A stretch of DNA of 64,000 bases from Parvimonas sp015257355 (GTDB lineage Bacteria; Bacillota; Clostridia; Tissierellales; Peptoniphilaceae), in the NCBI RefSeq assembly GCF_050262165.1, contig NZ_CP189844.1; one strand, given 5' to 3'. Position numbers and translations under genes: made by a program. Under the pieces are notes generated by a model. The model was given only the letters and a program-made list of their open reading frames with translations, was not told where the DNA came from and ran no database searches. The stretch's first letter is position 1, and each line of letters opens with the position of its first letter. Positions 23,280-32,022 of this stretch are shown one piece after another.

Positions 23280-24017
23280 ATGAAAAGAGATACTGTGCTT
23301 ATAACTGGCTCATCAAGAGGTATTGGCTCTGCAATTGCAAAGACTCTGGCAAAAGAGAATTATAATATAGTTATAAATTATAAAGAAAATGAAATAGAAG
23401 CAAAAAAAGTTTTTGATGAAATAAAAGCATATAATCCAAATGTATTAATGATTCAAGCAGATATTAGAAAAACTACTGAAGTTGAAAATATGTTTAATGA
23501 AATAGAAAAAACTTTTGGAAATGTAGATATTTTGATTAATAATGCTGGTATTGCAAGTATTAGATTTTTTCAAGATATTACAGAAGAGGAATGGGAAGAT
23601 ATTTTTAATGTAAATGTACACGGTTCGTATCGTTGCATAAAAAGAGCAATTCCTTCAATGATTAATAATAAATATGGAAAGATAATTGGAATAAGTTCAA
23701 TTTGGGGAGTAACCGGAGGAGCCTTAGAAGCTCATTATTCTGCAACAAAAGGAGCAATTATTTCAATGAATAAAGCTCTTGCAAAGGAGCTTGGATATTC
23801 AGGAATTACAGTAAACACAGTTGCTCCGGGTGGAGTTGATACTGATATGTTAAGTTCAGTTCCAAAGGAGAGTATTGATGCTTACTGCCAAGAATTTCCT
23901 TTACAAAGACTAGCAAAACCTGAGGAAATTGCATCAGCTGTAAAATTTTTAATTTCAAAAGAAGCTTCTTATATAACAGGACATGTTTTAAATATTAATG
24001 GTGGAGCTTTTATTTAA
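23280..24017 (+). CDS. SDR-family reductase (FabG-like, possibly EfpI/YmfI-type)
   Basis: Short-chain dehydrogenase of 245 residues: Gly-rich NADP loop TGSSRGIG (9-16), NNAG (87-90), catalytic S139/S140, Y153 and K157 in YSATKGA, and the C-terminal ITGHVLNINGG. It matches FabG in length but is not in a fatty-acid operon. The block GISSIWGVTGGALEAHYS resembles YmfI, the EF-P 5-aminopentanone reductase, more than classical FabG. The exact substrate is undecided. GGAGA site, single gene. Confidence 0.8.
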   Translation: MKRDTVLITGSSRGIGSAIAKTLAKENYNIVINYKENEIEAKKVFDEIKAYNPNVLMIQADIRKTTEVENMFNEIEKTFGNVDILINNAGIASIRFFQDITEEEWEDIFNVNVHGSYRCIKRAIPSMINNKYGKIIGISSIWGVTGGALEAHYSATKGAIISMNKALAKELGYSGITVNTVAPGGVDTDMLSSVPKESIDAYCQEFPLQRLAKPEEIASAVKFLISKEASYITGHVLNINGGAFI

Positions 24018-24045
24018 AAATATTGAAAAAAACATAAAAAAGCTA

Positions 24046-24074
24046 TTTACAAAAGATAAAAAAAGTTGTATAAT
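24046..24074 (+). promoter_or_regulatory. Promoter of rpsD
   Basis: TTTACA, 17 bp, TATAAT. Confidence 0.7.
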
Positions 24075-24086
24075 TTACACGTGGCT

Positions 24087-24118
24087 ATAAATTATCGCGG
24101 CAAATAATTTATGGGGAG
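24087..24118 (+). promoter_or_regulatory. Leader hairpin next to the rpsD ribosome site
   Basis: ATAAATTAT (24087-24095) pairs perfectly with ATAATTTAT (24104-24112), and the GGGGAG ribosome site follows at once. rpsD is autoregulated by S4 in many bacteria, so this could be the S4 operator, but its small size does not match the large leader known in Bacillus. Confidence 0.45.
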
Positions 24119-24127
24119 TATGAAAAT

Positions 24128-24727
24128 ATGGCAAAAATGATGGGACCTAGATTTAAACAATCAAGAAGACTAGGCTTAAATGTATGCGGACACCCAAAAG
24201 CTAACAAAAGAATGGGTAAAGGTCTTGCAAGAAACGACAAAAAATTAACAGAATACGGATTACAATTACTTGAAAAGCAAAGATTAAGAGCTTACTATGG
24301 AGTTATGGAAAAACAATTCAGAACTTATGTAGAAAAAGCACTTAGACAAAAAGAACATATAACAGGGGATGCTCTTGTTATGATGTTAGAAACAAGATTA
24401 GATAACCTTGTTTACAGAATGGGATTTGCTTCTTCAATTAGACAAGCTAGACAAATGGTAGTTCATGGACATATGCTTGTTAACGGTAAAAAAGTTGATA
24501 TACCTTCATACGCAGTACAAGTTGGAGATGAAATCACTTTAAGAGAAAAATCACAAAAAGTAGAAATGTTCAAAGAAAACTTTGAATCTACATTCTTAGG
24601 AGTTGTTCCTTACATCGAAAAGAAAGAAGGATTAAAAGCAACTTTATTAAGAATGCCAGAAAGAAACGAAGTTCCAATTGAAATTCAAGACTCATTAGTA
24701 GTAGAATTCTACTCAAGATTAATTTAG
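24128..24727 (+). CDS. rpsD: 30S ribosomal protein S4
   Basis: Primary 16S rRNA-binding protein of 199 residues. The N-terminal part starts MAKMMGPRFKQSRRLGLNVCGHPKANKR (shown here only as the recognisable opening), and the S4 RNA-binding domain has LETRLDNLVYRMGFASSIRQ followed by RQMVVHGHMLVNGKK. It is a monocistronic gene with its own promoter and terminator, as is common for rpsD in Bacillales and many clostridia. Normal length. Confidence 0.97.
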   Translation: MAKMMGPRFKQSRRLGLNVCGHPKANKRMGKGLARNDKKLTEYGLQLLEKQRLRAYYGVMEKQFRTYVEKALRQKEHITGDALVMMLETRLDNLVYRMGFASSIRQARQMVVHGHMLVNGKKVDIPSYAVQVGDEITLREKSQKVEMFKENFESTFLGVVPYIEKKEGLKATLLRMPERNEVPIEIQDSLVVEFYSRLI

Positions 24728-24733
24728 CAAAAC

Positions 24734-24758
24734 AAAGCACGAGTTATCGTGCTTTTTT
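24734..24758 (+). terminator. Terminator of rpsD
   Basis: AAAGCACGA and TCGTGCTTT, 4-nt loop, T-tract. Confidence 0.88.
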
Positions 24759-24867
24759 GTGTTGTTAATTTAATACAATTAGCAAAAAAATAAAAATATC
24801 TGTTATATTGTAGCTTATGCCTTAGTGCTTAAATTGATTCTGTCAGAAAGGGGTAAAGGTAAAACAT

Positions 24868-25731
24868 ATGTCAAAAAAAGATTCAGAATTTCAAGTTAAA
24901 TTTATGTCTTTTCTTTTTAGAGGAAAAGAGATATTTAAACCATTAAATACAGGTTTTATTGACGAAAGAGTAAGCTGTATTAGAGAATATGTAGCTAATA
25001 TTTACTTTTATACAAAAGATGGTCAAACAATTATGATTGATGCAGGTTATAACTATGATAGACTTGCAGAAAAAATGCAGTGGTTAGATATAAGTCCAAA
25101 AGATATTAAAGATATTTTAATCACTCATCAAGATACAGATCATGTTGGAGCTATTGAAAAAGGCAGTAACGAATTGTTTAAAGAAGCTACAATATATATT
25201 GGAAGAATTGAAAATGAATATTTAGAAGGTAAAAGGACTCGTAAAGTATTTTGGGGTTTACATAAATTACCAAAAGTTCAAATTGATAATAAAAAAGTTT
25301 TGATTGAAGATGGTCAAGTTTTTTATATTGGAAATATAAAGATAGAAGCTATTCTTGTTCCTGGACATACTTGGGGACATCTCGTTTATTTAATAGATGA
25401 TGCTTATTTATTCACAGGAGATACTATCTGGTTTGGAGCAGATGGTGGTTATGCATTTTTAAACAACCTTGCAGAAGATAGAAAATTGCAAGTAAAATCA
25501 CTTAAAAGATTGGAAGAAATAATTAGAAAAAAAAATCTTAAACTTAAAATTATAACAGGACATACTGGTTGGACTGACGATATAGACTTCACTTTTGCTC
25601 ATATAGATGAAATATGTAATTCATTAAGGAGAAAGCCAAAAGTTCGAGATCCTAAAGCTCCATACGATGGCTTTGATGAAAGTGAAGATACAAAAGAAAA
25701 TGCAAAAAAGGGCTTTTTAGAAAAGTGTTAA
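24868..25731 (+). CDS. Metallo-beta-lactamase-fold hydrolase
   Basis: Cytoplasmic MBL-fold protein of 287 residues. The metal motif reads HQDTDH (H87, D89, D91, H92), an HxDxDH variant of the usual HxHxDH. It is followed by VPGHTWGHL, FTGDTIWFG and ITGHTGW, which supply the remaining metal ligands. The N-terminus MIDAGYNYD is typical. The charged C-terminal tail (KRKPKVRDPKAPYDGF-like) is not in most homologues. Glyoxalase II-like or lactonase-like activity is possible; the substrate is unknown. Single-gene unit. Confidence 0.82.
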   Translation: MSKKDSEFQVKFMSFLFRGKEIFKPLNTGFIDERVSCIREYVANIYFYTKDGQTIMIDAGYNYDRLAEKMQWLDISPKDIKDILITHQDTDHVGAIEKGSNELFKEATIYIGRIENEYLEGKRTRKVFWGLHKLPKVQIDNKKVLIEDGQVFYIGNIKIEAILVPGHTWGHLVYLIDDAYLFTGDTIWFGADGGYAFLNNLAEDRKLQVKSLKRLEEIIRKKNLKLKIITGHTGWTDDIDFTFAHIDEICNSLRRKPKVRDPKAPYDGFDESEDTKENAKKGFLEKC

Positions 25732-25750
25732 ATTTTAAAATTTATAGTAA

Positions 25751-25783
25751 AAAAGGTGATGCAATACTGACATCACCTTTTAT
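25751..25783. terminator. Bidirectional terminator, MBL gene/brnQ
   Basis: AAAGGTGATG and CATCACCTTT, 9-nt loop, Ts on both strands. Confidence 0.8.
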
Positions 25784-25801
25784 TGTGTTTTAGTTAGATT
25801 A

Positions 25802-27082
25802 CTATTTCTTTTTTATAAACAATGCTATTACAAATGCTACAAAACTTGGAATTATCCAGTTAAATCCTACATCACTTAATGGCAAAATAGTTATAAATTT
25901 AAAAATTCCTAATTGTTCGTAAATCACTTGAATAAAACTAATTGTAACTGCTGTAAAAGCAGGTAATTTAAAGATTAAATCATTCTTAATTTTATCTTTA
26001 AAGAACGCAAGTATAATTAAAACTATTGTTGGTGGATATACAACTGCAAGAATTGGAGCGCCAATCTTTACAATTCCACTAACACCTATTATTGCAGCAA
26101 CTGTTCCAAATAAGCACATATATAATACAAAAGTAGAATATTTTATTTTTCCTTTTGTAATTCCTACTAAATACTCTCCTGAAGCGGATGTAAGTCCAAT
26201 TGCAGTTGTTAAACAAGCAAGGAATGATGCTAATCCTAAGGCAATTTTACCGGCATTTCCTAAAAGTTCTTGTGTTACATTTACAATAATATCAGCTTGT
26301 TGAACATCTATTCCGTAAGTTTTAGAAACAGTAGCTCCTAGATAAGTTAAACCGCCATAAATTAATGCTAAAGTTGTACAGGCAATTAGACCTGATTTGA
26401 ATAACATTTTTACTTGTTGATTATGATTATTATAGCCTTTGTTCTTTAAAGTTAACAATAATACTGAACCAACTGCTAAGGAAACAAAGCAGTCCATTGT
26501 TTGGTAGCCGTCAATTAAGCCCTTTCCTAATACGCTGTTTATTTTAACTGTTTCAGATGGAAGTCCAATTGGTGAAATAATTCCTTTAACAATTATTACA
26601 ACAAGTGCAAGAATTAAAAATGGAGTTAAAAATTTTCCAATAATATCAACAACCTTTGAAGGTTTAACCGTTAAAAAGTAAGTTAATGTATAGAAAATTA
26701 TTGCAACAATTGATATTGAAAAGAAATTATGGAAACCTAATATAGGTTTAATTCCCATTTCATATGCTGTTGCTCCCGTTCTAGGAATTACAAGAAGTGG
26801 GCCAACACACATAATAACCATAAAACTTAGTATTAATGCAGGTGTTTTTCCGATTGGGCTAAAGAATTTCATTATATCACAATCATAGTATGTTACCGCC
26901 ATTAGAGCTACAAGTGCAAGGCCAACAGCTGTAACAGTAAAACCTAAAAATATAACGAGCCAATAACTACCGGCTAGAACTCCTAAATATGGAGGAAATA
27001 TTAAATTTCCTGCTCCAAAAAACATTGCAAAAAGTGCGAATCCAAACGTTAACATATCAGCAATGCTATTTTTTTTATTCAT
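25802..27082 (-). CDS. brnQ: Branched-chain amino acid carrier protein (LIVCS family)
   Basis: Sodium- or proton-coupled importer of Leu, Ile and Val, 426 residues with about 12 membrane helices. Typical opening: DMLTFGFALFAMFFGAGNLI followed by FPPYLG. GAPILAVVYPPTIVLII lies in the C-terminal half. Full length; AAGGAGAG site. A second branched-chain amino acid system, azlCD (export), is encoded 3 kb away, so both import and export are present. Confidence 0.93.
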   Translation of the reverse strand: MNKKNSIADMLTFGFALFAMFFGAGNLIFPPYLGVLAGSYWLVIFLGFTVTAVGLALVALMAVTYYDCDIMKFFSPIGKTPALILSFMVIMCVGPLLVIPRTGATAYEMGIKPILGFHNFFSISIVAIIFYTLTYFLTVKPSKVVDIIGKFLTPFLILALVVIIVKGIISPIGLPSETVKINSVLGKGLIDGYQTMDCFVSLAVGSVLLLTLKNKGYNNHNQQVKMLFKSGLIACTTLALIYGGLTYLGATVSKTYGIDVQQADIIVNVTQELLGNAGKIALGLASFLACLTTAIGLTSASGEYLVGITKGKIKYSTFVLYMCLFGTVAAIIGVSGIVKIGAPILAVVYPPTIVLIILAFFKDKIKNDLIFKLPAFTAVTISFIQVIYEQLGIFKFITILPLSDVGFNWIIPSFVAFVIALFIKKK

Positions 27083-27398
27083 ATAAATCTCTCTCCTTAA
27101 AAATAAATAAAATTAAAATAACAAAACCCTAACATTTTGTATTTTTTGTCTAAGAATATTTTACAAGATAACTAAAAAAAACTCAATACTAAAAGCTACT
27201 TTTATTAAAAAAATTTATTAAAAATTGATAAATTTTATGTATTTTAGAAAAATATAGGACATTGGTTTAGTTGATATTAATATTGGTATTATGAAATTAA
27301 AAATATTTAATTTTTGAATAATTGAAATAAACTAATGCAAAAAATTTTTAAATATGATAGAATAGAGAGGTAGAAGAAAACATTTTTGGAGGTATGAA
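27083..27398. other. AT-rich divergent intergenic region between brnQ and pepF
   Basis: No open frame, RNA gene or repeat was recognised. It carries the divergent promoters; on the pepF side a TAGAAT at about 27358-27363 is the likely -10. No T-box motif is visible upstream of brnQ. Confidence 0.5.
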
Positions 27399-29192
27399 AT
27401 GAAAAGAAATGAAGTTGATAAAAGTTTAACTTGGAATTTGAGTGATCTTTTTAAAACAGAGGAAGATTATAAAAAAGCCCTTAATGAAATAGTAGAAAAA
27501 ACTGATGAGTTAGTAAAAGTTTATGAAGGTAAACTTGATTGCTACTGTACTATAAATAGTTGTTTGGAAGATTTAAAACCTATTTATGAATTAATTGACT
27601 TGACTGGAAATTATGCTGCTTTAGATTATGAAACAGATTTAGGTGGAAAAGAACAATTTGAAAGAATTGTAAATTATGAAAATACAATTGCTCCAGTTTA
27701 TGCTAAACTTAGTTTTGTAGAAACTGAAATCTTAGCAAATGACAAGAGAATAATAGAAAAAGCTATGAAAGAAAATTCTGAAAACAGAAGATTTTTAGAA
27801 AAACTTTTAGATAGAAAAGATCATACTCTATCAAAAGAAGTTGAAGGGACACTTTCAGCTTTAGCAGGAAGTTTTGAAACTCCTTTTAGAGTATATAATC
27901 AATCAAAAATGCAAGATTTATCTTTTGAAGATGTTGAAGTAAATGGAGTAAAAACACCAATGACTTATAATGTTTTTGAAGGAAGCTATGAAGTAAAAGC
28001 AGATACAGAATTTAGAAGAGATGCCTTTAAAAAATTCTATAAGACTTTAGAAAAATACGAAAATACATTCGCAAGTACGTATTATAGCAATGTTCAACAT
28101 GATAAGGCTATGTCTAAAGTAAGAAAATACGATAGCGTATTTGATTATTTACTTGCTTCACAAGAAGTTACAAGAGAAATGTATAATAGACAATGCGATG
28201 TTATCATGGAAAAACTTGCTCCTCATATTAGAAAATATGCAAGACTTTTAAAAAGAGTAAATAAATTAGATAAGATGACTTTCTCAGATATGAAAATGCC
28301 ATTAGATTCAGAATTCCAAAAAATTTACAGCGTTGAAGACTGTAAAAATATGGTTATTGATGGATTATCAGTTTTAGGAAGCGACTATAAAGAATATTTA
28401 GAAAAAGCTTTTAATAATAGATATATTGACTATGTTGACAATGAAGGAAAATCATCAGGAGCTTTCTGTGCTAGTCCATATAAAGTTCATCCATATATAC
28501 TTTTAACTTGGACAGGAAATATGTCTGATATTCTTACAGTTGCTCATGAGCTAGGACATGGTGGACATTTCTCACTTGCACATCAAAATCAAAATATTTT
28601 AAATGTTGACTGCTCAACATATTTCGTTGAAGCACCTTCAACAACAAATGAATTGATTATGGCTCATTATCTTCTTGAAAAAGCAAAGACTGATAGAGAA
28701 AGAAGATGGATTATTTCAGAAATAATTTCAAAAACATATTATCATAATTTTGTAACTCACTTCTTAGAAGCTTATTATCAAAGAGAAGTTTATAAGATTA
28801 TAGATAATGGTGGAGCTGTTGATGCTGAAACTTTAAATACAATCTTTAAAGAAACAATGGAAAAATTCTTTGGAGAAGATGTTGAACTTGTAGATGGAGT
28901 TGAAAGAACTTGGATGAGACAACCTCATTACTACATGGGACTTTATTCATACACTTACAGTGCTGGTTTAACTATCGGAACACAAATGTGTTTAAATATC
29001 TTAAAAGATAATTCAAAAGCTGCACAATGGATTGAAGTATTAAAATCAGGTGGAAGTAAAAATCCAATCGATCTTGCAAAAATGGCAGATGTTGATGTTA
29101 CAACAGATGCACCACTTCTTAATACAATAGAGTATATCGGAAGTCTAATTGACGAAATGGAAAGATTAACTGATAAAATAGAACAAGAATAA
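27399..29192 (+). CDS. pepF: Oligoendopeptidase F (M3B metallopeptidase)
   Basis: Cytosolic zinc endopeptidase of 597 residues acting on peptides of roughly 7-17 residues. The zinc motif HELGH is at 383-387 in VAHELGHGGHF, and the third ligand glutamate lies in the following VEAPSTTNE block. The N-terminal half is the helical M3 domain, beginning SLTWNLSDLFKTEEDY. Full length; GGAGG site. It is likely important for peptide catabolism in an amino-acid fermenting anaerobe. Its terminator is the repeat C hairpin. Confidence 0.93.
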   Translation: MKRNEVDKSLTWNLSDLFKTEEDYKKALNEIVEKTDELVKVYEGKLDCYCTINSCLEDLKPIYELIDLTGNYAALDYETDLGGKEQFERIVNYENTIAPVYAKLSFVETEILANDKRIIEKAMKENSENRRFLEKLLDRKDHTLSKEVEGTLSALAGSFETPFRVYNQSKMQDLSFEDVEVNGVKTPMTYNVFEGSYEVKADTEFRRDAFKKFYKTLEKYENTFASTYYSNVQHDKAMSKVRKYDSVFDYLLASQEVTREMYNRQCDVIMEKLAPHIRKYARLLKRVNKLDKMTFSDMKMPLDSEFQKIYSVEDCKNMVIDGLSVLGSDYKEYLEKAFNNRYIDYVDNEGKSSGAFCASPYKVHPYILLTWTGNMSDILTVAHELGHGGHFSLAHQNQNILNVDCSTYFVEAPSTTNELIMAHYLLEKAKTDRERRWIISEIISKTYYHNFVTHFLEAYYQREVYKIIDNGGAVDAETLNTIFKETMEKFFGEDVELVDGVERTWMRQPHYYMGLYSYTYSAGLTIGTQMCLNILKDNSKAAQWIEVLKSGGSKNPIDLAKMADVDVTTDAPLLNTIEYIGSLIDEMERLTDKIEQE

Positions 29193-29235
29193 TTTAAAAA
29201 AGATACTGATTTATTCAGTATCTCAGATTGATGAC

Positions 29236-29269
29236 AAAGGTGTCGATGAGCAATCATTGGCACTTTTTT
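29236..29269 (+). terminator. Repeat C hairpin acting as pepF terminator
   Basis: AAAGGTGTCGATGA and TCATTGGCACTTT pair over 13 bp (one bulged G, two G:U) around GCAA, followed by Ts. The hairpin and about 50 bp of flank repeat the 10149-10225 sequence. Confidence 0.7.
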
Positions 29270-29312
29270 AGTAGAGAAAAAAGGGAAAAGTAGTATAATA
29301 ATTTGACTATAA

Positions 29313-29704
29313 AAAAATAAATAAAAAAGAACCTCACCCTTAATGCGAATTATTTTGTTTTGTATATTTTTTATTTCTTTCAGAAATACTATTGCTTGTA
29401 AACAAGCAATAGTTGAGATCTCTCCGCTCCGTTACTCTCCGGTCGAGATGACGTGTTGGGGGGTACTTCTTTTCTAATTGCTATTACGTGAACTATTTTG
29501 TTTTATAGCCTATATTTTTAAATAAGTTATTATTTATTTTTACTATATTTATAAAAATTTGATGTTTATTTACATTTAACGTCTAGCTCTTAAACAAAGG
29601 TATTTCCTTTATACGTCATTTCGACCGAAACGAAGCAAAGCGGAGTGCAGTGGAGAAATCTCACACTTTTGTTGAAAACAAAAGTGAATGTATCGTAGAT
29701 ACAT
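29313..29704. repeat. Repeat B element, left palindrome missing
   Basis: Contains TTTCTTTCAGAAATACTA, the hairpin CTATTGCTTG..CAAGCAATAG, GAGATCTCTCCGC..CGGTCGAGATGACGTGTT, an AT-rich centre, AACGTCTAGCTC, ATACGTCATTTCGACCG and the terminal palindrome ATGTATCGTAGATACAT (29688-29704). The centre matches the reverse complement of the 59.2-59.3 kb copy. Confidence 0.7.
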
Positions 29705-29724
29705 ATAGAAATTATATTTTATAT

Positions 29725-29748
29725 AAAAAAAGGAGCTTTAAGCTCCTT
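29725..29748 (-). terminator. Terminator of azlCD
   Basis: AAGGAGCTT and AAGCTCCTT stem with a minus-strand T-tract. Confidence 0.8.
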
Positions 29749-29752
29749 AAAT

Positions 29753-30070
29753 TTATATAAAAATATTCATATATAAAAATGTTGTTAGTATTGCTGCGAA
29801 TACTGTTAGTATCATATTTTTAGTAATATATGATACTACTGAAGCAACTGCGATTGTAACTGAATACATTATTTTATCAGAAGCTTCTGCTTTTAAGACT
29901 TCTCTTAAAATCAGTACTGTCATTGAAGTAAAAGGAATGATTTTAAAGAAAGTCATTAATCTTTTATTAAAAGTTTTTCCTCTAAGGAAGAATAAAGGAA
30001 GAACTTTTGGAATTATTGTTACTGCTGCTGCAACAAGTGTAGCAACTATATAATAAGTTAGTTTGTCCAT
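29753..30070 (-). CDS. azlD: Branched-chain amino acid exporter small subunit
   Basis: Protein of 105 residues with four membrane helices, the AzlD family. KVLPLFFLRGKTFNKRLMTF is characteristic. With AzlC it forms a two-component exporter for branched-chain amino acids (and azaleucine). It starts 14 bp after the azlC stop and has its own AAGGAG site. Last gene of the minus-strand unit. Confidence 0.88.
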   Translation of the reverse strand: MDKLTYYIVATLVAAAVTIIPKVLPLFFLRGKTFNKRLMTFFKIIPFTSMTVLILREVLKAEASDKIMYSVTIAVASVVSYITKNMILTVFAAILTTFLYMNIFI

Positions 30071-30084
30071 TTTTTCTCCTTATT

Positions 30085-30792
30085 TTATTCTTCTTTATCT
30101 TCTAATGTTTCATCGCCAATTAAGAATATTCCAACTATTGAAGAAATTATTATTGAAAAAACTATATCCCATCCAAGTGGAAATACATTTAAACGACAAA
30201 TAATAAAGTAGATTATTCCTGTTGCGATTACAATTCTAACTGTTACTAAATGCTTTCTTACATTTGGAACAAGTAGGGCAATGAAAAGTCCTAAAAGACC
30301 AACACTGAATGCAACTTTTATATTATTAGGTAAAAAGTCGCCTAAAAAATATCCTACTAGTGTAAAAATTCCCCATATAAAGTAAGGTGGAATTTGAACT
30401 CCAAGTGTAAAAGATGTATTTACTTTTTCTTTGTTAAATGAAAGAATAGAAAAACTTTCATCTGTTAATAACCAACCAACGATAGGGAATGCTTTATGAT
30501 TTACCTTATCTACTGTTGCCCCAATTGTAGCAGACATAAGGAAAAGTCTTGTGTTTAGTAAAAATACTGAGACTGCAATTCCTAAAATAGGAACACTTGC
30601 TGTTAAAAATCCTACTAACATGAATTGAGCAGCTCCAGAATATAAAACAAAAGAACTCAAAAAAGCATGACATAAACCAAGCGAATTAGTATTACAAAGA
30701 ATACCAAAAGTAATCGCTGAAGGAATATAACCTATCCATATAGGAATCGAATGACGAACTCCTGATAAAAACTTATTAGTTTTTGATTTCAT
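30085..30792 (-). CDS. azlC: Branched-chain amino acid exporter large subunit
   Basis: Membrane protein of 235 residues from the ATG at 30792; GGGGGT lies 5 nt before it, whereas a TTG four codons earlier sits on the ribosome site. Family blocks: GIRHSIPIWIGYIPSAITFG-type opening (VRHSIPIWIGYIPSAITFG), SSFVLYSGAAQFMLVGF and LLTDESFSIL. It exports branched-chain amino acids together with AzlD. 23 bp after recR, same strand, so probably in the ybaB-recR transcript. Confidence 0.9.
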   Translation of the reverse strand: MKSKTNKFLSGVRHSIPIWIGYIPSAITFGILCNTNSLGLCHAFLSSFVLYSGAAQFMLVGFLTASVPILGIAVSVFLLNTRLFLMSATIGATVDKVNHKAFPIVGWLLTDESFSILSFNKEKVNTSFTLGVQIPPYFIWGIFTLVGYFLGDFLPNNIKVAFSVGLLGLFIALLVPNVRKHLVTVRIVIATGIIYFIICRLNVFPLGWDIVFSIIISSIVGIFLIGDETLEDKEE

Positions 30793-30815
30793 ATTTACCC
30801 CCAAACATTAGAAAC

Positions 30816-31424
30816 CTAGTATTCAATCTCTCTTCTATCTTCTAATGCCTTTAAAAATGTTAATTCATCATAGCTATCTATGCTTCTACCAATAGGGATT
30901 CCATTTGCAATTTTTGAAATCTTTAGGTCTTTGAATTTTTTAAGTAAGTCGATGATATAAAGTTCAGTTAGTTCACCGTCAATTGTTTGACTAATAGCGA
31001 AGATAACTTCCTTTACATTGTCTTTTTCAATTCTATCCAAAAGTGTATTTACATTTAAATCGTCTAAAGTTATCCCTTCTCTTGGAGTAACAAGGCCATT
31101 CAAAATATGATAAGTTCCTTTATATACTTTGGTCTTTTCAAGACTAATAACACCGTGCATATCTTCAACAATAGTTATAACAGACTTATCTCTCTTTGGA
31201 TTAGAACAAATATTACAGATTTCATCTTCTGTTAAATTTCCACAAATTTTACAGTGATGAGTATTCTTTTTCATATTTATAAGACTTTTTGCAAATTCAA
31301 TCGTAAAATCATCATCCATTTCTAAAATTTTCAAAGCCATTTTAGTTGCAGATTTTCTTCCGATAGATGGAAGTTTTGATAAATAGTGAATAACTTCATC
31401 TATTGATTTAGTATACTTATTCAT
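30816..31424 (-). CDS. recR: Recombination protein RecR
   Basis: Protein of 202 residues, normal length. N-terminal helix-hairpin-helix (LPSIGRKSATKMAL), a C4 zinc finger CKICGNLTEDEICNIC (about 58-73) and a Toprim domain (VITIVEDMHGVISLEKT). It forms a clamp that helps RecO load RecA during recombinational repair. It follows ybaB by 2 bp, the usual ybaB-recR coupling. Confidence 0.96.
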   Translation of the reverse strand: MNKYTKSIDEVIHYLSKLPSIGRKSATKMALKILEMDDDFTIEFAKSLINMKKNTHHCKICGNLTEDEICNICSNPKRDKSVITIVEDMHGVISLEKTKVYKGTYHILNGLVTPREGITLDDLNVNTLLDRIEKDNVKEVIFAISQTIDGELTELYIIDLLKKFKDLKISKIANGIPIGRSIDSYDELTFLKALEDRREIEY

Positions 31425-31426
31425 TT

Positions 31427-31768
31427 CTATAATCCTGGAATATTAATTCCGCCTGTTATTTTATTAATTTCTGAATCATGTTTTTCTTGAGCTTTTCTAT
31501 TAGCTTCATTTATAGCTGTTATAATTAAATCTTGTAACATTTCTATATCATCTGGATCAACAACTTCTGGAGTAAGTTTAATACTTAAAACTTCTTTCTT
31601 TCCATTAACAGTTACTTCAACTGCGCCACCACCAGATGTTGCAGAAACTTCTTCTTCATCTAATAATTTTTGCGTATTTTCAAGTTCTCTTTGCATTTTT
31701 TGCATTTGTTTCATCATATTGCCCATATTCATTCCGCCACCGAATTTAGGGAAACCACCTTTAGCCAT
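31427..31768 (-). CDS. ybaB: YbaB/EbfC-family nucleoid-associated protein
   Basis: DNA-binding protein of 113 residues. A glycine/methionine-rich N-terminus (FPKFGGGMNMGNMMKQ) is followed by the helical MQKMQRELENTQ dimerisation segment and the conserved GGGAVEVTVNGKKEVLSIKL strand pair. It forms dimers that bind DNA non-specifically. In most Firmicutes ybaB directly follows dnaX; here a serpin-like gene and a terminator intervene. Confidence 0.93.
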   Translation of the reverse strand: MAKGGFPKFGGGMNMGNMMKQMQKMQRELENTQKLLDEEEVSATSGGGAVEVTVNGKKEVLSIKLTPEVVDPDDIEMLQDLIITAINEANRKAQEKHDSEINKITGGINIPGL

Positions 31769-31964
31769 AAATACCTCCTAAAAAAATTAAATATCACAAT
31801 TAATCAATGAGTAAAATCATTAATTTTTAAATTTTATTGTTAAAAAAATAACATAAAATTCCGAAAATCCCTTAAAAATCTTGTCTTATATTAACATTTT
31901 TTTAAGGATAAATCAATCGTTTACAATAACCGATTAAAGCAATTTTATATTTTGATAAAAATAC

Positions 31965-32006
31965 AAAAAGACAATGAAGATATTGAAAATATCGCATTGT
32001 CTTTTT
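31965..32006 (-). terminator. Terminator of the dnaX-serpin unit
   Basis: On the minus strand AAAAGACAATG and GATATT pair with AATATC and CATTGTCTTTT, followed by Ts. It cuts the dnaX transcript off from ybaB-recR. Confidence 0.85.
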
Positions 32007-32022
32007 TAAAAAAACTTATTTA

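Noticed and set aside
27083..27398. T-box leader upstream of brnQ
   Set aside because: No AGGGTGGNACCGCG-type motif and no specifier hairpin on the minus strand.
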